Source of the DNA: Phoronis australis
Lineage: Eukaryota > Phoronida > Phoronidae
Length of the DNA: 64,000 nucleotides
Reading direction: 5' to 3'
Assembly (NCBI GenBank): GCA_002633005.1
Contig: NMRA01000551.1
Span: 78,809 to 142,808 of the forward strand
The notes beneath the pieces are model-generated. The model ran no database searches and was not told the origin of the DNA. It saw only the letters and a list, made by a program, of their open reading frames with translations. Positions 37,701 to 44,480 of the stretch are shown here, one piece after another; position 1 is the first letter of the stretch; each line of letters begins with the position of its first letter. The translations under genes and the position numbers were made by a program.

Positions 37701-37940
37701 GACAGGAAAATTATGAAAACGCAACTTCTTTAGTCAAGTTTCAATCTCCCAGTGGAGAAGGATTGTTTACTGTAATTACATTTCTTTCCACAGTAACAAC
37801 AACTAAATTGAAGAACATCTGTATGTAGCTTGTGACTAATGATTAATTTTTAACAATGTTTTACTTACAGAGTGTATAAATTGGTTAAACCGGAAAATAT
37901 CCTAGGAGGTATCTCTCGTATCCTGTTGAATCGTAAATCC
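7615..37940 (-). CDS. PXDN: peroxidasin, 20 coding exons, N-terminus missing
   Basis: Peroxidasin is a secreted haem peroxidase of the basement membrane. It uses hydrogen peroxide and bromide to make hypobromous acid, which forms sulfilimine crosslinks between collagen IV NC1 domains. Exons in protein order (high to low coordinate) are 37869-37940, 36969-37040, 34952-35023, 32002-32073, 30452-30523, 26782-26942, 26367-26484, 25514-25695, 21201-21470, 19278-19394, 18639-18800, 17854-18123, 17302-17565, 16531-16764, 13050-14330, 12453-12570, 11405-11619, 10112-10386, 9632-9748 and 7615-7707. All junctions are GT-AG and in frame, giving 1,411 residues: five LRRs, LRRCT, four Ig domains, peroxidase, C-terminal linker and VWC. 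The family is near 1,480 residues, so only the signal peptide and LRRNT (about 60-70 residues) are missing. No frameshift or internal stop was seen. Confidence 0.97.
7708..9631 (-). other. PXDN last intron
   Basis: AT-rich with no coding signal. It contains two exon-20-like degenerate segments (7774-7842), a partial duplication around 8226-8256 and 8305-8340 sharing GCTCAGGCAGGTTACACAAT, and the 21-bp minisatellite at 9173-9340. Confidence 0.85.
9173..9340. repeat. 21-bp minisatellite, eight copies
   Basis: Exactly 168 bp, or eight copies of a 21-bp unit containing AGAGGTAGGGTAATCAAAG, nearly without variation. The unit is open in several frames (DRGRVIK repeated on the + strand), which explains the repetitive open frames here. 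It sits in the last PXDN intron. Confidence 0.96.
9632..9748 (-). CDS. PXDN: PXDN exon 19: linker and first half of VWC module
   Basis: This exon has 39 codons in phase 0 at both ends, with acceptor ATTTGTAG and donor GTGAGT. It begins [17 protein letters not shown] and continues through a basic GRKRK stretch to [15 protein letters not shown]. The C-x-D, G-x-x-W and C-x-x-C-x-C spacing is the first half of a VWC fold; exon 20 supplies the other cysteines. Confidence 0.93.
9749..10111 (-). other. PXDN intron 18
   Basis: AT-rich spacer with normal splice ends. I see nothing else in it. Confidence 0.9.
10112..10386 (-). CDS. PXDN: PXDN exon 18: C-terminal region with basic processing site and coiled coil
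   Basis: This exon has 91 codons, split-codon start (phase 1) after TTTTACAG, donor GTGAGT. It opens [24 protein letters not shown] matches the position where vertebrate peroxidasin is cut by proprotein convertases. An acidic, Ser-rich linker follows ([16 protein letters not shown]). It ends in an amphipathic helix ([16 protein letters not shown]), consistent with the short coiled coil before the VWC module in this family. The cleavage assignment is by homology. Confidence 0.93.
10387..11404 (-). other. PXDN intron 17 carrying 35-bp repeats
   Basis: The intron starts, in transcript direction, at donor GTACGT. Degenerate copies of a unit of about 35 bp, with core TAGCGCCACCTACATCTGG (+ strand), are clustered at about 10669-10806 and about 11306-11405. 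The second cluster runs right up to the splice donor of exon 17. Confidence 0.85.
11405..11619 (-). CDS. PXDN: PXDN exon 17: end of peroxidase domain and post-peroxidase cysteines
   Basis: This exon has 71 full codons between split codons. It reads [20 protein letters not shown] then [10 protein letters not shown], the last conserved helices of animal haem peroxidases. The tail [10 protein letters not shown] resembles the region where a vertebrate peroxidasin cysteine takes part in the disulfide linking subunits of the trimer. The donor is the weaker GTACGT and overlaps a local repeat unit. Confidence 0.95.
11620..12452 (-). other. PXDN intron 16
   Basis: AT-rich. It contains a degenerate tandem repeat at about 11890-11980, period about 22 bp, built on CCAGGTCGCCAAACTG. 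Nothing coding was seen. Confidence 0.85.
12453..12570 (-). CDS. PXDN: PXDN exon 16: peroxidase domain, C-terminal part
   Basis: This exon has 38 full codons between split codons. It reads [20 protein letters not shown], then [19 protein letters not shown]. This matches the conserved peroxidase segment that precedes the WYENPG motif at the start of exon 17. The acceptor is TTTTTGTAG and the donor GTATTG is weak but supported by frame and homology on both sides. Confidence 0.95.
12571..13049 (-). other. PXDN intron 15
   Basis: Splice ends fit; no repeat or other coding signal recognised. Confidence 0.88.
13050..14330 (-). CDS. PXDN: PXDN exon 15: catalytic core of haem peroxidase domain
   Basis: This is one large uninterrupted exon of 426 full codons. 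By comparison with myeloperoxidase and human [14 protein letters not shown] carries the distal His, the Asp that esterifies haem, and a calcium ligand. GDHRANEQ carries the catalytic Arg and second haem-linking Glu, with Gln where myeloperoxidase has the sulfonium-forming Met, as is normal for peroxidasin. RFGHTL carries the proximal His. The motifs [21 protein letters not shown] and NIQRGRDHG are also intact. All catalytic residues are present, so an active enzyme is expected. The exon starts WESDRLYHG after acceptor TTGACAG and ends at YGHPG with donor GTTAGT. Confidence 0.98.
14331..16530 (-). other. PXDN intron 14 containing the 1.3-kb foldback
   Basis: Most of this 2.2-kb intron is the long inverted repeat described at 15005-16326. 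Flanks are unremarkable AT-rich DNA. Confidence 0.9.
15005..16326. mobile_element. long foldback / hairpin element, about 650-bp arms, 6-nt loop
   Basis: The left arm (about 15005-15671) is the imperfect reverse complement of the right arm (about 15678-16326). The arms meet at GAGACATTACT-CCACGA-AGTAATGTCTC, so the whole element is one hairpin with a 6-nt loop (15672-15677). Outer ends share GCGTTRAATCAGTCG. The arms look roughly 85-90% alike by eye, with one extra segment of about 18 bp in the left arm near 15634-15652. No intact transposase was seen. It is most likely a foldback or MITE-type element or an inverted duplication; terminal target duplications were not clear. Confidence 0.9.
16531..16764 (-). 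CDS. PXDN: PXDN exon 14: peroxidase domain, N-terminal part
   Basis: This exon has 77 full codons between split codons. It runs from [20 protein letters not shown] through [19 protein letters not shown] to [20 protein letters not shown]. The cysteine-rich LSGC, DMC and DGTCNN motifs followed by P-x-WGA are the start of the peroxidase fold. Acceptor TCCCACAG and donor GTCAGT fit, and it joins exon 15 in frame. Confidence 0.96.
16765..17301 (-). other. PXDN intron 13
   Basis: AT-rich intron; no repeat or coding signal recognised. Confidence 0.88.
17302..17565 (-). CDS. PXDN: PXDN exon 13: Ig-to-peroxidase linker and peroxidase propeptide-like region
   Basis: This exon has 87 full codons. It reads [20 protein letters not shown], then [25 protein letters not shown] and [20 protein letters not shown]. 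The [10 protein letters not shown] motif and the following helix match the region just N-terminal to the catalytic fold in peroxidasins. Acceptor is TTACTAG, donor GTAAAC. Confidence 0.95.
17854..18123 (-). CDS. PXDN: PXDN exon 12: Ig domain 4
   Basis: A single 270-nt exon encodes one whole I-set Ig domain. It starts [20 protein letters not shown], with first Cys in LPCSATGQP, core Trp in IMWSKDG, and second Cys in [14 protein letters not shown]. Phase-1 splicing on both sides is the usual arrangement for Ig modules. Ig domains of peroxidasin are extracellular and contribute to matrix binding and crosslinking efficiency. Confidence 0.96.
18124..18638 (-). other. PXDN intron 11
   Basis: AT-rich, nothing recognised beyond splice ends. 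Confidence 0.88.
18639..18800 (-). CDS. PXDN: PXDN exon 11: Ig domain 3, second half
   Basis: This exon has 53 full codons: [20 protein letters not shown], then [15 protein letters not shown] and [11 protein letters not shown]. It supplies the second Ig cysteine and the last strands of Ig3. Acceptor AACTGCAG and donor GTGATT are acceptable, and the frame joins exons 10 and 12. Confidence 0.95.
18801..19277 (-). other. PXDN intron 10
   Basis: AT-rich; nothing recognised. It splits the third Ig domain. Confidence 0.88.
19278..19394 (-). CDS. PXDN: PXDN exon 10: Ig domain 3, first half
   Basis: This exon has 38 full codons: [20 protein letters not shown], then [19 protein letters not shown]. 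It supplies the first Ig cysteine and the core tryptophan. Ig3 is split by an intron after FKDG, as Ig1 is, whereas Ig2 and Ig4 are single exons. Donor GTCAGT. Confidence 0.95.
19395..21200 (-). other. PXDN intron 9 with a duplicated segment
   Basis: A block containing GCCTTTAGG(C/T)CC(A/G)TGGGC and ATATCCGAAATAAT occurs at about 19512-19570 and again at about 19785-19840, so roughly 70 bases are duplicated about 275 bp apart. The remainder shows no coding signal. Confidence 0.8.
21201..21470 (-). CDS. PXDN: PXDN exon 9: Ig domain 2
   Basis: A 270-nt exon encodes a whole I-set Ig domain: [20 protein letters not shown], first Cys in [10 protein letters not shown], Trp in ITWTKDQ, second Cys in [12 protein letters not shown]. 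Acceptor CTATTTCAG, donor GTGTGT. It has the same length and phase as the Ig4 exon. Confidence 0.96.
21877..22870. repeat. 30-bp minisatellite, about 33 copies
   Basis: The unit is built on GTTAACATTATTGTTTGGTA followed by a variable GCACAGACTT-type tail. Units vary by substitution and a few short deletions. About two more units occur at 24511-24577, on the far side of an inserted transposon, so the array was once continuous. The period is a multiple of three, so open frames of up to 262 codons (repeats of LPNNNVNKS or QTIMLTT) appear on both strands. These are artefacts. Confidence 0.95.
22871..24510. mobile_element. Kolobok-like DNA transposon remnant (15-bp TIRs, TTAA target duplication)
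   Basis: The body is 22875-24506 (1,632 bp). The left end AGGAGAATGCCACCC and the inverted right end AGGAGATTGCCACCC match at 14 of 15 bases. It is flanked by GTAA (22871-22874, one change from TTAA) and TTAA (24507-24510); both outer flanks are 30-bp minisatellite units, which carry TTAA at this spot. A degraded THAP zinc-finger frame lies inside on the - strand. TTAA duplications plus a THAP domain fit the Kolobok superfamily. piggyBac also uses TTAA but lacks THAP. The copy is non-autonomous. Confidence 0.75.
24129..24315 (-). pseudogene. degraded THAP-type zinc-finger fragment (transposase N-terminus)
   Basis: Read on the - strand from 24315: [20 protein letters not shown], then WLAIVKNER, an in-frame TAG, then [15 protein letters not shown]. 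The F-x-x-P near the start, the R-x-W and the C-x-x-H followed by F-x-x-x-D-F are the THAP fold signature. The first metal-binding Cys and start are out of frame, and the internal stop shows the gene is dead. It lies inside the TTAA-flanked element, supporting its origin as a transposase. Confidence 0.65.
25514..25695 (-). CDS. PXDN: PXDN exon 8: Ig domain 1, second half
   Basis: This exon has 60 full codons: [20 protein letters not shown], then [20 protein letters not shown] and [20 protein letters not shown]. It carries the second Ig cysteine. The frame stays open past the chosen end, but only donor GTATTG after ...NEP gives the phase needed to join Ig2, producing NEPEKPSFTV. That donor is weak, so the end is the least certain of the PXDN junctions. 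Confidence 0.9.
25696..26366 (-). other. PXDN intron 7
   Basis: AT-rich, including a (TAAA)n-like tract near 25950-25976. Nothing coding. Confidence 0.88.
26367..26484 (-). CDS. PXDN: PXDN exon 7: Ig domain 1, first half
   Basis: This exon has 38 full codons: [20 protein letters not shown], then [18 protein letters not shown]. It holds the first Ig cysteine and the core Trp. The split codon before it (C|AG) gives the residue after the LRRCT cysteine. Acceptor GCTTTCAG, donor GTAAGT. Confidence 0.95.
26782..26942 (-). CDS. PXDN: PXDN exon 6: LRR C-terminal cap (LRRCT)
   Basis: This exon has 53 full codons: [20 protein letters not shown], then [18 protein letters not shown] and HDEFRC. The C-D-C, the downstream C before YP, and the final C form the LRRCT disulfide pattern, and the RLDSN start is the family signature after the last LRR. 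Acceptor ACTTGACAG, donor GTAAGT. It is 297 bp from the next exon. Confidence 0.96.
27117..27469 (+). mobile_element. LINE reverse-transcriptase C-terminal fragment (dead)
   Basis: The + strand reads [20 protein letters not shown], then [27 protein letters not shown], and after a frameshift [12 protein letters not shown] and FRHKLISYL followed by TGA. The YxxxVW, QK-x-A...I, W-LP and terminal F-x-x-x-L-x-x-YL pattern is typical of the end of non-LTR retrotransposon ORF2 (Jockey/CR1/RTE group). Only the 3' end remains, as expected for 5'-truncated LINE insertions. It is opposite in orientation to PXDN. Confidence 0.8.
28351..28606. repeat. 16-bp minisatellite, 16 copies
   Basis: Sixteen units of GCCGTTCACAGTACAC with variants GTGCAC, AACATG and ACC in place of GCC. 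The variants recur in an ordered fashion (AACATG units about every 48 or 64 bp), suggesting block duplication. Three frames on the + strand are open because 16 is not a multiple of three and no unit contains a stop in any phase. Confidence 0.95.
30452..30523 (-). CDS. PXDN: PXDN exon 5: LRR 5
   Basis: A 72-nt exon encoding one [18 protein letters not shown] followed by TKVEKLKRL. Consensus L-x-x-N-x-L-x-x-L-P is present. Same length and splice phase as the four preceding LRR exons. Acceptor CTATTGCAG, donor GTAAGT. Confidence 0.95.
30524..32001 (-). other. PXDN intron 4
   Basis: Contains a 45-bp tandem duplication at about 31223-31311 (units starting ATGACAAG). Otherwise nothing recognised. 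Confidence 0.85.
32002..32073 (-). CDS. PXDN: PXDN exon 4: LRR 4
   Basis: A 72-nt exon: [15 protein letters not shown] then ANLPSLQRL. The LRR asparagine (HFN) and hydrophobic positions are intact. Acceptor CCTTTTCAG, donor GTAAGT. Confidence 0.94.
32074..34951 (-). other. PXDN intron 3
   Basis: Contains the repetitive element of about 740 bp at 32735-33480, an (ATC)n microsatellite near 33737-33763, and a C-rich block near 34197-34213 just after GCCCCGTTCACAC (34177). Nothing coding. Confidence 0.85.
32735..33480. mobile_element. dispersed-type repeat element with internal about 430-bp duplication
   Basis: A segment beginning CTAGGTGGC (32742 region) recurs at about 33172, with shared landmarks AATAGATGCCTATAT, TTTTATGAAAATCCG, CCTTTGAAGATAC and TTGCCACTAGGGAGCACA in the same order. 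A third partial variant, CTGCCACTAAGAGGCGCC, lies between. The element ends in a GGACGGACGCCAGACGG-type tail. No protein coding seen. It looks like a non-autonomous element of the sort common in marine invertebrate genomes; family not identified. Confidence 0.7.
34952..35023 (-). CDS. PXDN: PXDN exon 3 of those present: LRR 3
   Basis: A 72-nt exon: [15 protein letters not shown] then NGLDNLEQL, closely matching peroxidasin LRR3. Acceptor TTTTGCAG, donor GTAAGT. Confidence 0.96.
35024..36968 (-). other. PXDN intron 2 of those present
   Basis: AT-rich. A + strand open frame at 36467-36826 has no recognisable domain and is probably chance. Nothing else seen. Confidence 0.8.
36969..37040 (-). 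CDS. PXDN: PXDN LRR 2 exon
   Basis: A 72-nt exon: [15 protein letters not shown] then EGLGKLRYL, closely matching peroxidasin LRR2. Acceptor CTTTCAG, donor GTAAGT. Confidence 0.96.
37092..37395. repeat. degenerate ACATGCACAC simple repeat
   Basis: Long CA-rich stretch in which CACACATGCA-type motifs recur with irregular spacing. It gives spurious His/Thr-rich open frames in three phases. Confidence 0.9.
37348..37573. repeat. 113-bp tandem duplication
   Basis: Units 37348-37460 and 37461-37573 are nearly identical. Each joins the end of the CA-rich tract to a unique segment (CCCAATAGGGGCAGTAATTT ... CTGATCA), so a recent single duplication copied across the tract boundary. Confidence 0.93.
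37869..37940 (-). CDS. PXDN: PXDN LRR 1 exon, most N-terminal exon seen
   Basis: A 72-nt exon: [15 protein letters not shown] then [18 protein letters not shown] is the hallmark of the first LRR of peroxidasin. It follows acceptor GCTTTCAG and begins with one base of a split codon, so an upstream coding exon (signal peptide plus LRRNT with its CPxxCxC motif) must exist. Donor GTAAGT. Confidence 0.96.
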
Positions 37941-38449
37941 CTGAAAGCAAACAGTAAGTTGAAACAATTGTTACACCAAGTAATAATAAATGCCATTGAC
38001 TAACATACACTCTTGTGGTCCCAACATTAGTATGCAACAGTACAATGCCCCAAAAGGCAAAATAAATGTTCACTAATTCATAATGAATCCAAAAATATTA
38101 ACATCATTTTGCTGAAACCACAAGCAGTAAATGGATGGGGTCATTGGACAGTTCAGTAAAGATTTTCAAACTTTTCAACCCAGAAATGCTTTTAACATGT
38201 CTTAAACCTTTTTGAACTTCACAGCAGACAGTGTCAAGAAGTCTAGTTTTAATCCTATTCATTAAATACAACCACACGCAGGTCAGTGACTTAGGAAGTA
38301 TCCTTGGTTTGTAAGGCAGGATGGCACTAACTAATTCTGGTCACACTGTAACTGTATACCAAAGAGTAAATGGCACTTTGCAAGCTACAAATGCACTCAA
38401 AGAATTACATGTTGGGTCTTGGTGAATTATGGACATCTAGTTAGACAAC

Positions 38450-39140
38450 TGGTGATGATGAAGACTAGAGACAACTTAAGACAAATATTAACAGCACAGA
38501 TGATGACTACAATGATAAATGATAATGATCAGGATGATGTTGATGACAATGATCGTGACGACAATGATGAAGCTGACAAATAATGGTGACAATGTTGATG
38601 ACAAAGATGTTGACTGCAGTGTTGGATGATGACCAGGATGACAAAAAAATGGTGACAATGTTGATGACCAAGATGATGATCACTGCAAAGTTGGACGATG
38701 ACGACAGTGATGAAGAGGATGACAAACTACTGACAATAGTGATGACAAAGATAAAGGAAGGATCATGATGGTGATGGTGATGACAGATGATGATGATAAC
38801 AGATGACTACTGATGATTGATATGATGACAATGAGTCTGGTGGAGACTTGGTGGAAGTAATACTAATGAGAAAGGAGGAATGTTAATGGTAAAGATTAGA
38901 ACAGTAACACAGGATGATGAAAAGCACCATGAGAAATGGCGAGTGATGGATGTGAAACAAGCTGATGGTAATGGAGGTTGCAAGTGACGCATGTGAAACA
39001 AGCTGATGGTTATGGAGGTGCTGATTGATGCAGTTGAAACAAGCTGATGGTTATGGAGGTGCTGATTGATGCAGTTGAAACAAGCTGATGGTAAAGGAGG
39101 TGGCGAGTGATACAGGTGAAACAAGCTGATGGTAATGGAG
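38450..39140. repeat. GATGAC/GATGAT-rich simple repeat grading into about 42-bp units
   Basis: 38450-38830 is a degenerate (GATGAC)n/(GATGAT)n tract. From about 38945 units of roughly 42 bp with ACAAGCTGATGGT and TGGAGGT recur about five times. Low-complexity open frames here (runs of Ser, Asp or His) are artefacts. Confidence 0.85.
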
Positions 39141-39282
39141 GTGGTGACAGTGGTGGTGACTGTGATGTAGATAACAACAATGTTAGCATTGAAAACAGTG
39201 ATGGAGGTAGTGATGGTGGTGATTAGAAAGATGACAACATGTGATCCGTGATGTTGACGACACCGAAAATTGAATGTGATGA

Positions 39283-39518
39283 CAATAGTAAGAGGCGAGG
39301 ATACAGCTATGATGACGGATAGTCATGGCAATGAAAATAGCATACATTAATTTAGCAAAACATGTCAACAGTGCACAGCTTGATAATTTACATCAATGTA
39401 CAATAGTAAGAGGCGAGAATACAGTTATGATGACGGATAGTAATGGCAATGAAAATAGCACACATTAATTTAGCAAAACATGTCAACAGTGCACAGCTTG
39501 ATAATTTACATCAATGTA
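39283..39518. repeat. 118-bp tandem duplication
   Basis: Units at 39283-39400 and 39401-39518 start CAATAGTAAGAGGCGAG and end ATCAATGTA, and are almost identical, so the duplication is recent. Confidence 0.93.
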
Positions 39519-42500
39519 CAGTAGTTGGCCACTCTCATTTCATCCAAGAGACAGTTGATTTTGTCCATTTTTATAATTGAAGCTGCATTCCTGAGGTTAA
39601 AAACATTCTAGGAGTCCCTGGTTTTCTATTTTCAAAATATGTTTTGGCAATGAAATGTAAGTTTTCTGCGTTTTCGAAACAATGAACTTTCCAAAGTGAA
39701 GTAATAATGATCTTGGAATTGCTTTACTTTCTCAACTGAATTATGCTGCAGCTTTGTTTTACCGATAACTTGCTGCACATCATGTTTGCGAACATTTCTC
39801 AAAACCGGAAAAGAACGCTACCTTTAGAAAGAATCAGTGAACAACAACTTGAACATGCCTATTCGGAACAATCGTCCATTAATTTATGGTCAAAATAAAT
39901 CAAATTTGATGGACTATATTCCTAATTTTTGGTAATTAAAAACCCAAATTATTAGAATTGTGGCATCTGCAACTGAAAAATGTAAAATAAGTTCGAAATC
40001 TCCAAATCTGTGAATGAACTCAGATTTCGTGAATTCTGTCCGTTTTCCCTCATCGTTGTACACAAAAGTTTGTGCACCTAGACGCAATCACATGCCTGCC
40101 TTATGGAGTCAGAGCACCCCATACACTTTCAATTACTTCCACACACTAGCAGTTGAAAAACTAACAAATTTTCTTAAAACAACACCTGTTTTACAAGGGT
40201 CGAGCTGTGTAAATCACATTCCATGACAAATTATGTTCTTTATTCTTGTGATCAACACCAGCAAACTAATCAAGGAGTGCTGCAACACCAAAATAGTTCA
40301 CATTTTCAGTACATGGATACCCCGATTCCTTGAGTAGCCTATGCCACCAATAACACACTATCAACTGACCCAAGGTAAGTTATGTGATTTACATGACATC
40401 ATTTGTCATCCATCTAAAAATGATTTATAGGCTCAAGAATAGCTACTTCTAACACTATATGGATTTAGAAACTCAGACCATTGAGAATGTAGCCAGAATG
40501 AGCTCAGTATAACGGTTACATTTTACATCTCGATGGTTTCTATGGAAATTAAAGGTTCCTTGAATAAGCGCTGATATCATAAAATTGAAAAACAATTCCG
40601 TTTCTCCCATATAATACATTTTCATTGCATTGCACTCTGTCCGACAGTAAGTACACCATAGCAATGTTTTGTTGTCTTCTTCGTTTCAAAACATCAAACT
40701 GTACTAGAGCTGATGCCAGTTGATATTAATGATTTAAACAGAGCTTTTGGTACTGTTAATGTCACCACACACGCTTTCTTCATTAGAGAGGTTTCTAAAC
40801 AAATATAACAAGTTTTCACTTACACAAACACCCTGATCCTCAGGTCATTAACCTTTCAAGATAACAGATTTTTGATGCCAGTAGATTTTACCTTGGCACT
40901 TGGGGACACAATATCTAGACCCAAAAAATATTTCAAAGAGGAATAACAGGAAATTTTCATAGCCTCTGTGTATTCAAAGTAGACCACTGCTAGTCTTATA
41001 CGAGTTATTTCAGATGTTGGGTTCAAGAAACACTACTAGTATATAACAGTGAATGTCAAGTGACTCACAGGGAGTTACAACCACCATAAGCAAATTATAC
41101 TGTCATTTTAGGATACAGCAAAATTGGAACATTCAGTTAAAATTTCTGAAGATTATCAAACAATAATGACACTATTTAGAAGTACAGTTAGTCCAGGTTG
41201 CCTTGGGAATTAACCAAATAGATTTGAGCAACCTAAAACAGTATATCTCAAAAACATATAAGCTGGACATGGAATACAACGTCTGACGTAAACATGGTAT
41301 GTAAACTATCTTTTTTAAGGCCTCACCAAATACTTCCTTTGAAGTTGACAAATGAAAACATATGCGTAACCTACTCAAAAACAATGCTCTAGACTAATTT
41401 CATCATGTTGATTCCACTGGAACAGTAACTCAGTAATAGAAATCTAAACAGTTCCACATCCAGTGCAGGTTGGGTGCCTGCAGAAATACTCAGTATTCAG
41501 TGCTACACTAGGTTGATTGGGTCATACCTGTAGAGTAAAATGAAAATAGTTTTGTCCCCAGACTAACCACTATTTTTACGAAGGTAGAGAAACCCAATGT
41601 GGATGCAAGCAAACATCAGGCCCTTATCATATCAATAAATCAGACAACCAAAGAAATTTACTGCCTAATACTACCATTTGTCTAGCTTGGCAAATTTCAC
41701 CAGGATTACAACTGTGGTAACTGTGCAATTAGTTAGTAAAGCATTATTGGAATTAGACCATGACAGTTGTATTAATGTTGATATGAAGTAGTAATCAACA
41801 CACCACAGCATATGTGTAGTGCCAGTGCTTGATTTTTGTGCAGCATTGTGGGTAAAAATACTACAGTGTTAGCATGGGGTTGTAGCATTTCAGGACAGGC
41901 CAATTCTGTTATGACCGACATATTCTTCACAGACAATTGCCATCCAGGACCCAGTGCAACTTAAAGGAGTTTCAGTGCCAACTGCCACGCTGCTTAGACC
42001 TTTCAGACCAGCTTCATAGACTATCAGTAATACTGAAGTTATCACTTGTGGTTGCTCGAGCCACCAAAGTTATTGCCAAACGGTACTGCGAAAAAAATAT
42101 GTAAGCATATTTTTTAAACATGAAAAATTGTGTACCGTATATGGTTAATAAACAAAATGATGTGCTTATAGTTTCAGAATAGTTTTGACCGCAATTAGTG
42201 AGATTTTACCATATTTTAGAAGAGTATTTCAACAGGAGCAGTTTAAGGTCATGACCAATGAACATTTAACCAAAATAAGCAACTGCTTTTATACTCAAGC
42301 TGCTTTTTATTTTGAAAGTGATGTGTTTTTAAGACTGCGACAGATTTAATATCACAATACATCCGAGATCCTGCCGATGTTGCTCAGTAAGCCTCGTGTT
42401 TCAGTAACAAATCAGATGAACAGACAGTTACTTTGACCTCATAAATGTGGTGAACAACAGTGACAATCTTTTCAAATTCAATTCAAAGTAATAAAATAGT

Positions 42501-43979
42501 GTCACTTCATCTCAAGCCCAGCATCAACTTCAAACCTCACTAAAGAACCACTTCGTGTAGTTAACAGTTCTCAGGAAGTCATTGAAATCAGCGAAAGCTA
42601 TTTTGATACTGAAAGTAGTCCAGAGCAAGAGTTATGTTCCGTTATGTCGCTTTCCTGCCAACCCGCCAACACCCCTCTTTTATGGAGTTCCGCTCTATGA
42701 GAAAGCTCAACTCCCGCAGTCATTCCAACTCCTCTCAAAATATGTGGATTGAAGTACATAGTATCACAACTCTGCTTCAGTGAGAAACATTGTTATTAAG
42801 GGTAATTCCAATATAGTCAATCAATGAGAAAGATAAGCGGAGTTGCGGTAAACTTGCTGCGACAGACTGCAGTTCCTCGATGCAATGTTGGTGGGAAAGT
42901 GTCATCATAAATAGATTGTGGTCATCAGTCCGCACAATCAACATAGAAAACATAAAAAGTCACCACAGTTATCAACTGTTCCATTTGCACCACTGCACTT
43001 CAATTCACTAGTTTACACTTTGAAAAGGTGTAAACATGAGGTCAAATCAATAGCTGGAGTATTGTTACAATCCAAGAGAAAATAACTTATTTACAATAAG
43101 AACAGTGCTTCAGGACAGATCATTCGTTATTTTTAAAACACGTTTTCTAGTACATAGAAAACAACACTAGTCTAATGATTTCCACATATTTCCTTCAGGG
43201 TATAACAGTTCAGTTGTTTTAAGTGAAAACAGAAGTAGGGTATGGTAAATGTTGTTCAATTAAGCATGCAACGAGGTGGACAAGTTAAAATTTTATTATC
43301 AACATTTTTCAACAAAAAACGGTCGAAAAATCTACTCTGTCATCACCATGGTTTTTACTACATGGTTATACTAAAACAAAAAGGGAACATTTTGATTATT
43401 GTAACAATGTAATCAGCTTTTTGAGAAGTTGCCAATATGAATTTTTTGGCAATTATTTTTGTGATATTACCAAAAGCATACTTGTGTGGTTATCCACCAA
43501 CTAACTCTACTCCAAATACCTCAAGTTGTGTTGCACCGGAAATTGTAACAGCAGCAACTCTAGGGTCACCATTTATCCTGGAGGAAGCCTTTGGGCACAG
43601 GGCACATTTATCTTGTTATCTCTCTATGTTAACATGATGTTTTTATCACATTCACAGTATGACTGAGGATAAAAAATCAACACATAGCTACACTCAAGAT
43701 GCTACATCACAAACAGAAGATTGTAAGAATGTTAACTTGTTTGAACTGGATGTTCACTGCACAGTAGTCACATAATTCGAGAAACACAACTTGTGCTTTA
43801 ACTTGTCCTTCTTTGAAGTACTCCTAATCAAGATTTCCTTCCTTCATTGCAGATCGGTCAGTCACCAGTCAGTGACCACCAGTCAGTGACCACCAGTCGG
43901 TGAAGAGGAAGGAAGACGACACCAAGTGAAGAGCAAAGTGAACATTCGGTTTTATGACACAGATAGCCATGGCATGAGG

Positions 43980-44480
43980 CAATAGGCCTAGTCGCTACGT
44001 AGTGACAAAATGGTGGACAGTGTTCTGTATTAGGTTATGTAGGATTTTATCAACAAGTCGTACATATTTTCTGAATGTAGAAAGTCTATAAAATTTGATT
44101 TTAAGTAAATTTTAGCAAAAAAAGAAAGGTACATTGATAATGAAATAGTGGTATCAATAACATGAATAAAATTATAAATGTTCAAGATGAAATTTAAAAA
44201 AACTTGTTAATGTTACAATTTTCAAAATTATCATTTCCTTTTAGTTTTATGCTAATTTTGAGTTTTTTCAAGAAAATCAAGTCATATTTTTGGTAGCTTG
44301 TCATGCAAAAGTGTGGCATTTTAAAAACAATTCCAAACTGGTATTGGTTCACAATATATAAAGTACAGTATCTGAAAACTTCAATTGAATCCAATCTACC
44401 ATTTCGGAGACATAATGTTTCAACATTAGCCGAAACTGGTCAATAGTCCAGGGTCCTGCATAACCTATGCATTTTTTACA
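43980..44480 (+). mobile_element. dispersed repeat family, copy 1
   Basis: One of at least five related copies (others about 46200-46860, 52620-53270, 54440-54800 inverted, 59650-60060). Shared landmarks are TTATCAACA, TTAGCAAA(A/G)AAAGAAA, GGTACATTGAT, TTTAAAAACAATTCC and ATCTGAAA-x-CTTCAA-type segments in the same order. No coding potential. Family not recognised; boundaries approximate. Confidence 0.65.

Larger units (their letters stand above)
37041..37868 (-). other. PXDN intron 1 of those present
   Basis: Contains a CA/ATG-CACAC-rich simple-sequence tract (about 37092-37395) and a 113-bp tandem duplication (37348-37460, 37461-37573). Confidence 0.88.
37941..43900 (-). other. inferred long PXDN 5' intron, first part
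   Basis: No exon recognised on either strand. Contains GAT-rich DNA and a 42-bp-type repeat (38450-39140), a 118-bp tandem duplication (39283-39518), and, at 43862-43905, three short units of CAGTCAGTGACCAC. I searched the - strand for the LRRNT pattern C-P-x-x-C-x-C and did not find it. Confidence 0.6.
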
